Assembly (NCBI RefSeq): GCF_021491355.1
Contig: NZ_JAKENF010000001.1
Coordinates: 372,001-436,000, forward strand
Source: Alitabrizicola rongguiensis
GTDB lineage: Bacteria; Pseudomonadota; Alphaproteobacteria; Rhodobacterales; Rhodobacteraceae
Direction: 5' to 3'
DNA: 64,000 nucleotides
The notes beneath the pieces are model-generated. The model was given only the letters and a program-made list of their open reading frames with translations. It was not told where the DNA came from and did no database searches. This document shows positions 33,223-40,750 of the stretch, in pieces (position 1 is the first letter of the stretch; every line of letters starts with the position of its first letter). Made by a program: the position numbers and the translations under genes.

Positions 33223-34497
33223 TCAGCGCTCCTTCAGCTTTACGGCGTTGTTGTAGATGTTCATCACGCCCGAGATGATGAGCGAGATCGTCAGGTAGAT
33301 CAGCATCATCAACAGCATGCATTCCAGCTCCTTGCCGGTCTGGTTCAGTGTGACGCCGCCAAGCGTTCCGCGCAGGTCCATGTAGCTGACGGCGATGGCA
33401 AGCGAGGTGTTCTTGGTCAGGTTCAGATACTGGCTGATGAGCGGGGGGATGATGACCCGCAACGCCTGCGGCAGGATCACAAGGCTCGTTGTCCGGCCGG
33501 GCCGCAGGCCAAGCGCATAGGCAGCTTCAGTCTGCCCTTTCGGGATTGCCATGATCCCGGCGCGCACGATCTCGGCGATGAACGCCCCGGTATAGAAGGA
33601 CAGCGCGATCAAGAGCGAGGTGAAGGCATGCGCGACGTTGATCCCGCCGGTGAAGTTGAAGCCCTTGAATGTCGGATAGCCCAGATGGAAGCCGAGCGCC
33701 CAGAGAAGGGCAACGATCGGCAAGACCCAGATCAGCAGGCTTTTCCACCAGGTCACCGGGCGTACCCCGGTGGCATCCTGCACCACATGGGCATGGCGGT
33801 TCAGTCTGCGCCACGCGACGAAGCTGGCCACGAGAACGGCAATGATTGCCAGAAGATCAATACTGACCAGGAATATGCCGAGGTCGATATTGCCCAGACT
33901 GCGGTCAAACAGCGGCTCGGGGATGTTGGTGCCGCGGTTGGTGAGGGCGATGGAGCCAAAGAACATGTGCGCCTTGGGCTGCTCGCCAGCCGCGATCATT
34001 GCCTCCGTGACCTTGAAATCCTTGGGCTCCGGCATGGTTTCCGAAAGGACGACATAGGCCAACAGGATCCACAGCAGCACCGGCACGTTGCGGAAGACCT
34101 CGACATAGACGGTCATGATCCGCGCAACGAGCCAGTTGTTCGACAGGCGCAGCACGCCGGCGAAAACGCCGATGATCGTGGCGAAGATACAGCCGAAGAA
34201 GGCCAGCAACAGCGTGTTGAGCAGCCCGACCAGAAGCGCGCGGGCATGGGTGTCATCGTTGGTATAGTCTATCAGCCTCTGGCTGATGTCATACCCCGCC
34301 CGGTTCCACAGGAAATCATAGCTGAAGCCACGGTCCTTGGCCGCGAGGTTCTGCACCGTGTTGTTCAGGATCCAAGAAACGAACAGCGCGAACAGGATCA
34401 GCACGATCACCTGGATAGTGATCGACCGGAACCGCGTATCGTAGATGAGCATGCTCAGCCGAAAGGATTCTTTCGGCGCGTCACCGGCATAGGCCAT
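33223..34497 (-). CDS. bztB: Acidic amino-acid ABC importer permease
   Basis: A 424-aa membrane protein of BztB/AapQ type. Cytoplasmic-membrane helices carry a large periplasmic insert (about 170-240). The C-terminal permease motif is FIAEIVRAGIMAIPKGQTEA followed by ALGLRPGRTTSLVILPQALR. It forms the channel with BztC. It is preceded by 137 bp containing a strong stem-loop that separates it from the binding-protein gene. Confidence 0.93.
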   Translation of the reverse strand: MAYAGDAPKESFRLSMLIYDTRFRSITIQVIVLILFALFVSWILNNTVQNLAAKDRGFSYDFLWNRAGYDISQRLIDYTNDDTHARALLVGLLNTLLLAFFGCIFATIIGVFAGVLRLSNNWLVARIMTVYVEVFRNVPVLLWILLAYVVLSETMPEPKDFKVTEAMIAAGEQPKAHMFFGSIALTNRGTNIPEPLFDRSLGNIDLGIFLVSIDLLAIIAVLVASFVAWRRLNRHAHVVQDATGVRPVTWWKSLLIWVLPIVALLWALGFHLGYPTFKGFNFTGGINVAHAFTSLLIALSFYTGAFIAEIVRAGIMAIPKGQTEAAYALGLRPGRTTSLVILPQALRVIIPPLISQYLNLTKNTSLAIAVSYMDLRGTLGGVTLNQTGKELECMLLMMLIYLTISLIISGVMNIYNNAVKLKER

Positions 34498-34592
34498 GCG
34501 TAAAACCCCCTGATCCTGCGGCGGTCCGGTTCTTCCCGGATCCTATCGAGGTCTTGCGCCTCGTCTCCTGCAGGGTAACCCCGGAAGAGGAG

Positions 34593-34621
34593 CCGGGCGC
34601 GCCTGTCAGTGGCGCGCCCGG
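34593..34621 (-). other. GC-rich intercistronic stem-loop between bztA and bztB
   Basis: CCGGGCGCGCC (34593-34603) pairs perfectly with GGCGCGCCCGG (34611-34621) around a 7-nt loop. There is no U-tract on the transcribed (minus) strand. Its position directly after the binding-protein gene fits a structure that stabilises the bztA message and gives it higher expression than the permeases. Confidence 0.6.
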
Positions 34622-34634
34622 TCCGGCGATCAGA

Positions 34635-35651
34635 TTAGCGGAACGGCGGGGCGTATTGCAGGCCGCCCTGGGTCCATTGCGCGTTCAGGCCGCGCGCAAG
34701 ACCGATCGGGGTGGATTCGCCGATGTTGGCCGCGAAGATCTCGCCATAGTTGCCGACCTGGGCAATGGCGCGCTTTGCCCATTCCTTGTCCAGACCCATG
34801 AACGCACCAAGGTCACCCTCGACACCGAGGATCCGCTTGATTTCCGGGTTCTGAGTCGTGGTCGCCGTTTCCTCGACATTGGCCGAGGTGATGCCGAATT
34901 CTTCGGCGGCAACCAGTGCGTAGAAGGTCCAGCGCACGATATCGCCCCAGTTGTTGTCGCCATGGCGGACGACCGGGCCAAGCGGTTCCTTCGAGATGAT
35001 CTCGGGCAGGATGATGTAGTTTTCCGGATCGGCGAGCGTCGCGCGCGTCGCGGCCAGGCCCGAAGCGTCGGCCGTATAGGCATCGCAGGAGCCTGCGACC
35101 AGCTGCCGCTGGCCTTCGGCGTCGTCGGCGATGTTCACCGGCGTGTAGGCGATGTTGTTTGCCTTGAACCAGTCGGCGAGGTTCAGCTCGGTCGTCGTGC
35201 CGGTCTGGATGCAGATCGTGGCGCCGTCCAGTTCCTTGGCGGATGTCACGCCGAGGTCCTTCTTCACCATGAAGCCCTGACCGTCATAGTAGTTCACGGC
35301 GACGAAATCGAACTTCAGGTCGGTGTCGCGCGAAAAGGTCCAGGTCGAGTTGCGAACCAGCAGGTCAACCTCGCCGGCTGCGAGTGCGGTGAAACGGGTC
35401 TCGCCGGTCAGCGGGACATACTTCACCTTGGTCGAGTCGCCCAGAACGGCTGCGGCAACGGCTTTGCAGAGCGCAACGTCAAAGCCCTGATAAACGCCAC
35501 TGGCATCCGGTGCAGCAAAGCCGGTCAGGCCGGTGTTGGTGCCGCAGATCAGTTCGCCACGCGCCTTCACATCGGCGAGCGTATCGGCCGACGCGACTCC
35601 CGCAAGCGCACCAGCAACTGCCAGCGTGCCCAAGAATACCGTTTTCTTCAT
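34635..35651 (-). CDS. bztA: Acidic amino-acid ABC importer, periplasmic binding protein
   Basis: A 338-aa protein with a signal peptide (residues 1-22, ending GVASA). An SBP_bac_3 domain follows: GELICGTNTGLTGFAAPDA, GFDVALCKAVAAAVLGD, LTGETRFTALAAGEVDLLVR and NSTWTFSRD. The last two are characteristic of the Bzt/Aap subfamily. It binds Glu/Gln/Asp/Asn in the periplasm. ATG 35651 follows AGGAAGAGG. A 223-bp gap upstream should hold the operon promoter. Confidence 0.94.
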   Translation of the reverse strand: MKKTVFLGTLAVAGALAGVASADTLADVKARGELICGTNTGLTGFAAPDASGVYQGFDVALCKAVAAAVLGDSTKVKYVPLTGETRFTALAAGEVDLLVRNSTWTFSRDTDLKFDFVAVNYYDGQGFMVKKDLGVTSAKELDGATICIQTGTTTELNLADWFKANNIAYTPVNIADDAEGQRQLVAGSCDAYTADASGLAATRATLADPENYIILPEIISKEPLGPVVRHGDNNWGDIVRWTFYALVAAEEFGITSANVEETATTTQNPEIKRILGVEGDLGAFMGLDKEWAKRAIAQVGNYGEIFAANIGESTPIGLARGLNAQWTQGGLQYAPPFR

Positions 35652-35874
35652 GCTTACCTCTTCCTGATCGTCCGCCCTGTCGGGCGATGGATTTTTATGG
35701 CCCGGTCGGGCGCTTTGTCCGCGCGGATTTGTCCGCTCAGTATCGGCGAGTTTGGGCCGAAGCGCTTTGAAACGTCAAGGCTCGCAGCGCGTCGATGCAA
35801 AAAACATCAAATCATCCTAATTGCTGGCGATTTCGCCTGCGAAACCGGCAGAATCGGGTTGGCGACAATGGTGG

Positions 35875-36582
35875 TTAGCCGCAGTCCCGGAAGAATCGAG
35901 CGGCCGAAAGGAAATCCTGGTGCCTGACTTCTTCCGCCTGTGCGGCCTCGTCATCGACACCCCAATGTTCAATCTGCCACGTTTCGTCGATCCGGGCCAA
36001 ATGCCACGCCTCTTCAGGCGAAAGTCGGCCTTCGGCCACGGCCAGGGCCAGCACCAGCGAACCGGTGATGGTCACCAGGTCGTGGAAACCGGTCAGCTGG
36101 AACGGCGTGAATGTCCCCAACCGATCGGCAAGCGCTGCAAGCGATTGCGGATCCTGGGCAACCGGAACGATGCCCTTCGTAACATTCAGGGGCGTCCCGA
36201 GAACCATCGCCGCCCAAGCTAGAATTGGATCCCAGCCCTGCGACTGTCGCTCGACAAGCCCAGCCGGCTCCTCGGCGCGATAGCACAGAAGATCCGAAGC
36301 GCCATAGCGCGCCAGTTCCTCGACCACCGCGGCCTTGTGGACAGACACCCGTTCGATCGCGGTATTGGCCGCGCGGGTGAAGGGCATGGTTTCGGGGCGC
36401 AGCGTCTCGCCCTGGGCATTCCATTCGGCCGCGATGACCTCAGCCATCGCCCGCGTCGGGACGACGAGCAGATGCTTGCCCGGTGTGCGCACCGGACGGC
36501 CATCAAGCGTGACGGCAAAACCGCCCTCGGCCTCGGTCACCTCGGCCGTCTTCCAGAACCGCTTGGGCCGCCACTCGTTCAC
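35875..36582 (-). CDS. ATP12-family F1-ATPase assembly chaperone
   Basis: A 235-aa protein. It has RFWKTAEV, GFAVTLDGRPVRTPGKHLLV, AEWNAQGETLRPETMPFTRA and DLLCYRAEEPAGLVERQ, followed by the C-terminal SLVLALAVAEGRLSPEEAW helix. These are the ATP12 hallmarks. It helps fold or protect the F1 alpha subunit. The start is GTG 36582, whose GTGA overlaps the pseudouridine synthase stop; no ATG is better placed. Confidence 0.92.
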   Translation of the reverse strand: MNEWRPKRFWKTAEVTEAEGGFAVTLDGRPVRTPGKHLLVVPTRAMAEVIAAEWNAQGETLRPETMPFTRAANTAIERVSVHKAAVVEELARYGASDLLCYRAEEPAGLVERQSQGWDPILAWAAMVLGTPLNVTKGIVPVAQDPQSLAALADRLGTFTPFQLTGFHDLVTITGSLVLALAVAEGRLSPEEAWHLARIDETWQIEHWGVDDEAAQAEEVRHQDFLSAARFFRDCG

Positions 36583-37625
36583 TTGAACACCTCGAACGGG
36601 TCGGCGGGGACGTCGTTTTCCTTCCAGTCGAGCGTCTTCCACGTCCGCGCCATATGCTCGGGGAGCGGCGCGGTGAAAGTCAGGACCTCTTTCGTCACCG
36701 GATGCTCGATGGTCAGGCTGCGCGCGTGCAGGTGCAGCTTGCGGCTCAGGTCCCCGCCAATCCCCGCGCCCCAGCCATCGCCGGCATTGTCGGCGTCACC
36801 ACCGCCATACTTGCCGTCGCCCAGGATCGGATGGCCGATCTCGGCCATATGGGCACGCAGCTGGTGTGTTCGGCCCGTCACCGGCTCCAGCGCCATCCAG
36901 GACAGGCGGTTGCCAAGGAACCACAGGGTGAAATAGTCGGTCTGCGCGCGCTTGGCGTCGGGATACTCGGCCATCTTCGCGGGATGGACGCAGATCATCT
37001 TCTCGCCCTCGCCGCCCTTGCCCCGGCCCGGCGCCTTCATCAGGCCGAACTTGATCGACCCCTGCTTGGGATGCGGAACACCCGCGACGACGGCCCAGTA
37101 GATCTTGCGCGCCTCGCGGTGACGCAGCGCCTCGGACAGGCCGCGCGCCACCCGGTCGGTCCGCGCCAGCAGCAGGATGCCCGAGGTATCCTTGTCCAGC
37201 CGATGCACTAGCTTCGGCTTTTCCTTGTAGCCGAATTTCAGCGCCTCGCTCAGCCCGTCGACATGCCGCTCGCCCTGGCCCGAGCCGCCCTGGCTTGGCA
37301 GGCCCGGCGGCTTGTTCAGGACGATCATGTGCTGGTCCATCCACAGGACCGCGTCCTGGATCATCTTCGCATCGGAATTGGTCACGCGCGGCGCGCCGTC
37401 GGGTCGCGGCGCCTCGGCATCCGGCAGCGGCGGCACGCGAACCTGCATCCCCGGCACGATTCGGTCGGCCGCCTTGGCGCGTGCGCCATCGACGCGCACC
37501 TGCCCGGTACGACACATCTTCTCGATCGCGCCCTGCGTCAGCTGCGGGAAACGGCGCTTGAACCAGCGGTCGAGGCGCTGTTCGCCCTCGTCCTCGGTCA
37601 CGGTCAGCATCTGAACACCAGTCAT
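36579..37625 (-). CDS. rluC: RluA/RluC-family 23S rRNA pseudouridine synthase
   Basis: A 348-aa protein. The N-terminal S4 RNA-binding domain (RLDRWFKRRFPQLTQG ... VRVDG) is followed by the synthase domain. The catalytic motif is LVHRLDKDTSGILLLAR (the Asp attacks the uridine) and PVTGRTHQLRAHMAEIGHPI comes later. It most resembles RluC, which modifies 23S rRNA helices. ATG 37625 overlaps the crcB stop (ATGA). Confidence 0.9.
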   Translation of the reverse strand: MTGVQMLTVTEDEGEQRLDRWFKRRFPQLTQGAIEKMCRTGQVRVDGARAKAADRIVPGMQVRVPPLPDAEAPRPDGAPRVTNSDAKMIQDAVLWMDQHMIVLNKPPGLPSQGGSGQGERHVDGLSEALKFGYKEKPKLVHRLDKDTSGILLLARTDRVARGLSEALRHREARKIYWAVVAGVPHPKQGSIKFGLMKAPGRGKGGEGEKMICVHPAKMAEYPDAKRAQTDYFTLWFLGNRLSWMALEPVTGRTHQLRAHMAEIGHPILGDGKYGGGDADNAGDGWGAGIGGDLSRKLHLHARSLTIEHPVTKEVLTFTAPLPEHMARTWKTLDWKENDVPADPFEVFK

Positions 37626-37999
37626 GCCAGGACTCCCCGCGTCAATGTCATGCCAAGAAACAGCGCCGCGAGCGATACGACGACCGATCCCACCACATAG
37701 GCTGCGGCCTGACCCGCTGCTCCACGCTCCCACAGGGTGACCGCATCGAGTGAAAAGGCCGAGAAGGTCGTGAACCCCCCAAGGATCCCGGTCATCAGGA
37801 AGGGCGCCTGCCGGGTCAGTCCCTTGTGCCCGAGCCAGACGACAAGCACGCCCATCAGGAACGAGCCGAAGACATTGACGATCACCGTCTGCCACGGAAA
37901 GCCCGGTCCGAGCGTGCGCATGACCGAGACATTGGTCAGATAGCGCGCGACCGAGCCGAGCGCACCACCGACAGCAACTTGAAGGATGGTTCCGAACAT
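37622..37999 (-). CDS. crcB: Fluoride exporter CrcB/Fluc
   Basis: A 125-aa protein with four membrane segments. The family signature GGALGSVARYLTN is near the start, VNVFGSFLMGVLV in the second helix and GILGGFTTFSAFSLDAV in the third. It forms a dimeric fluoride channel. ATG 37999 has GAGAGAGG upstream. No fluoride riboswitch was recognised in the 106 bp before it. Confidence 0.95.
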   Translation of the reverse strand: MFGTILQVAVGGALGSVARYLTNVSVMRTLGPGFPWQTVIVNVFGSFLMGVLVVWLGHKGLTRQAPFLMTGILGGFTTFSAFSLDAVTLWERGAAGQAAAYVVGSVVVSLAALFLGMTLTRGVLA

Positions 38000-38050
38000 G
38001 CCGCCTCTCTCGTTCTGCCTGCCGCCAATGTCAACCATGACCCGAAGACG

Positions 38051-38100
38051 AATTTTCTACGAAAATTTCGCTCCGTCCCCTGATTTTTCGCAGAAAAATC
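38051..38100. repeat. Two TTTTC-N3-GAAAA palindromes
   Basis: AATTTTC-TAC-GAAAATT (38051-38067) and GATTTTTC-GCA-GAAAAATC (38082-38100) lie in the gap between the rarA stop and the crcB start. A near-copy occurs at 43304-43322. The hairpins end in no extra U-run, but the stems themselves are T-rich, so they may terminate rarA or bind a protein. Confidence 0.55.
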
Positions 38101-38105
38101 GTCCC

Positions 38106-39416
38106 CTACCCGCCCTGCCGCTTTTCCCGCAGCCGGGCGAAGTACTCCACCCGCTTCTTAAGCTCCCGCTCGAAGCCGCGCTCGGGCGGCTGGTACCAGA
38201 CCGGCCGCTTCATCCCCTCGGGGAAGTAGTTCTGCCCCGAAAAGCCATCCTCGGCATCGTGGTCATAGGCATAGCCCGCGCCGTACCCCAGATCCTTCAT
38301 CAGCCGCGTCGGTGCGTTGCGGATATGCAGCGGCGGCGGCTCGCTGCCCGTCTCGAGCGCGGCTTTCCGGGCGGCGTTGTAGGCCATGTAGCCCGCATTC
38401 GACTTCGGCGCGAGCGCGAGATAGATCACCGCCTGCGCCAGCGCGAGTTCCCCCTCGGGCGAGCCGAGGCGTTCGTAGGTTTCCCAGCCATGCAGGCATA
38501 ATTCCTGCGCCTGCGGGTCGGCCAGTCCGATATCCTCGACCGCCATGCGGGTAATCCGGCGCGCAAGGAACCGCGGATCCTCGCCCCCCTCCAGCATCCG
38601 GCAGAACCAGTAGAGCGCCGCATCGGGGTCAGACCCCCGCACCGATTTGTGCAGCGCCGAGATCAGGTTGTAATGTTCCTCGCCCGACTTGTCGTACTTC
38701 GCCGCCCGGCGCATCAGCCGGCGTGACAACTCCTCGCGGCCAAGCGGTTTAGTCACCGACCATGCCGCGACCTGCTCGATCAGGTTCAAAAGCGCCCGCC
38801 CGTCGCCATCGGCCATCTCCAGCAGCGACTCGCGGGCCTCTCCGGAGAGCGGCAGCGCGCGTGCCATCTCCTTCTCCGCCCGCTGCGCAAGCCGCTCCAG
38901 ATCGGCGAGCGAGAGCCGCTCCAGCACGATCACCTGCGACCGGCTCAGAAGCGCAGCGTTCAGCTCGAAGGACGGGTTCTCGGTCGTCGCGCCGACCAAA
39001 AGGATCGTCCCGTCCTCCATATGCGGCAGGAACCCGTCCTGCTGCGCCTTGTTGAAGCGGTGGATCTCGTCGACGAAAAGCAGCGTCCCCTGCCCGTTCT
39101 GGCGCCGGATCTTCGCTTGCTCGAACACTTTCCGAAGTTCCGGCACACCGGTGAAGATCGCGCTGATCTGGACGAAGGCCAGGTCGGTCTCGGCAGCCAA
39201 GAGCCGCGCGATCGTGGTCTTTCCCACGCCCGGCGGCCCCCAGAGTATCAGCGAAGACAGGCTGTGCGCCTTGAGCATCGCGCCGAGCGGCCCGTCCGGC
39301 GCCAGCACCGCCTCCTGCCCGATCACCTCGGCCAGTGTCTTCGGCCGCAGTCGGTCGGCCAGGGGGCGCGGCGCGTCCGGAGCTGGGGTCGAGGGGCTGT
39401 CGAACAGATCCGCCAT
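38106..39416 (-). CDS. rarA: Replication-associated recombination protein RarA (MgsA)
   Basis: A 436-aa AAA+ ATPase: RPKTLAEVIGQE, Walker A LWGPPGVGKTTIARLLA, Walker B LLFVDEIHRFNKAQQD, sensor VGATTENPSFELN and a C-terminal MgsA domain with SVRGSDPDAALYW and YMAYNAARKAA. It acts at stalled replication forks. ATG 39416 lies 4 bp after the pepT stop. Confidence 0.96.
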   Translation of the reverse strand: MADLFDSPSTPAPDAPRPLADRLRPKTLAEVIGQEAVLAPDGPLGAMLKAHSLSSLILWGPPGVGKTTIARLLAAETDLAFVQISAIFTGVPELRKVFEQAKIRRQNGQGTLLFVDEIHRFNKAQQDGFLPHMEDGTILLVGATTENPSFELNAALLSRSQVIVLERLSLADLERLAQRAEKEMARALPLSGEARESLLEMADGDGRALLNLIEQVAAWSVTKPLGREELSRRLMRRAAKYDKSGEEHYNLISALHKSVRGSDPDAALYWFCRMLEGGEDPRFLARRITRMAVEDIGLADPQAQELCLHGWETYERLGSPEGELALAQAVIYLALAPKSNAGYMAYNAARKAALETGSEPPPLHIRNAPTRLMKDLGYGAGYAYDHDAEDGFSGQNYFPEGMKRPVWYQPPERGFERELKKRVEYFARLREKRQGG

Positions 39417-39420
39417 CAGT

Positions 39421-40665
39421 TCACTTCGCGGCCACCAGCTGCACCAGTTCGAGGCACACCTTCGTCGCCGCGCCCATGTCCTGCACCGAGATCCATTCGA
39501 GCGGCCCGTGTAGGTTCTGCATGCCGGTGAAGATGTTCGGCGTCGGCACACCCATCTCGGTCAGGCGCGAGCCATCGGTGCCACCCCGGATCGGCTGCGA
39601 GAAGGGTTCGATCCCGGCGCGGCGGCAGGCCTCCTCGGCCAGCTTCACCGGGCGCGGGTCCTTGTCGAGCCAGTCTGCCATGTTGCGATATTGTGGGAAG
39701 ATCTCGCAGGTGATCCTCGCCCGCGGTTCGCCCGCCTGCACCGTCTCGCAGACCTTGCGCAGCAGCGCGTCGTGTTCGGCCAGCAGCGCCCGGTCGAAGT
39801 CACGCAGCGCGAAATGCAGCTCGGCCGTCGCAGCCGTCCCGGTCAGCGAGTAGAGAAAGATGAACCCCTCGCGCCCGCTTGCGGTCTCCGGCGTCAGGCG
39901 GTGCTTCGGCAGCGTGTCGACGATCTTCGCCGCAAGGTGAAGTGCGTTCACTAGCTTGTCTTTCGCCTCGCCCGGATGGATCGAGACGCCCTCGATCTTC
40001 ACCACGGCCCCATCGGCCGAAAAGGTCTCGCCGACGATCTCGCCCAGTTGCCCGCCATCGAGCGTATAGGCGAAGTCCACGGCCAAATCCTTCGGCAGGT
40101 CCTTGTGCACGCCCCTCCCGATCTCTTCGTCGGGGGTAAAGGCGATGCGGATCTCCCCGTGTGGAATCGACGGATTGGCCAGCAGGTGCCGTGCCGTCGC
40201 CATCAGGATCGCCACACCGGCCTTGTCATCGGCACCCAGCAAGGTGGTGCCCGACGCGGTTATGATGTCGTCCCCGGCCTTGGTCGCCAGATAGGGGAAC
40301 TGCTCGGGCGACAGGATCAGGTCGGGCGCATCGGGAAACTGGATCGGTCCGCCATTATAGGACTTCACTACCCTCGGCTTCACCCCGCTCGCCGCAAAGC
40401 CCGGCGCGGTATCGACGTGGGCCAGCAGCGCGATGGTCGGGACCTTGTCCTTCACCGTGGCGGGGATCGTGGCGATCACCGTGCCATAGCCGGCCTGCCG
40501 CACGTCCTTTGCCCCGATGCCGCGTAGCTCTTCGGCCAGAAGCCGCAGAAGGTCATGCTGACGCGGGGTACTGGGCGAGGTCGGCGAGCTTTCGTCGCTT
40601 TGCGTGTCGATCTTCGCATAGCGGATCAGCCGCTCTTCCAGTTCCTGATCGAACTCTGTCCGCAT
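39421..40665 (-). CDS. pepT: Peptidase T (tripeptide aminopeptidase)
   Basis: A 414-aa M20 metallopeptidase: the first zinc ligands in LLAHVDTAPGF, the bridging Asp in TLLGADDKAGVAIL, the catalytic Glu in FTPDEEIGRG, and the late IRGGTDGSRLTEMGVPTPNI. It removes N-terminal residues from tripeptides in the cytosol. It lies directly upstream of rarA in the same direction. Confidence 0.95.
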   Translation of the reverse strand: MRTEFDQELEERLIRYAKIDTQSDESSPTSPSTPRQHDLLRLLAEELRGIGAKDVRQAGYGTVIATIPATVKDKVPTIALLAHVDTAPGFAASGVKPRVVKSYNGGPIQFPDAPDLILSPEQFPYLATKAGDDIITASGTTLLGADDKAGVAILMATARHLLANPSIPHGEIRIAFTPDEEIGRGVHKDLPKDLAVDFAYTLDGGQLGEIVGETFSADGAVVKIEGVSIHPGEAKDKLVNALHLAAKIVDTLPKHRLTPETASGREGFIFLYSLTGTAATAELHFALRDFDRALLAEHDALLRKVCETVQAGEPRARITCEIFPQYRNMADWLDKDPRPVKLAEEACRRAGIEPFSQPIRGGTDGSRLTEMGVPTPNIFTGMQNLHGPLEWISVQDMGAATKVCLELVQLVAAK

Positions 40666-40750
40666 CCTTCCGGCTCCTGCCCCGCCACCGGCCTGCGCCC
40701 GGTCGGGGCCAGCCTATCGCCTCGACCGGCGCGCCGCCAGTCCGGGGCGA

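Noticed and set aside
37999-38105. Fluoride riboswitch before crcB
   Set aside because: The gap is mostly filled by the two T-rich palindromes, and no riboswitch core could be recognised.
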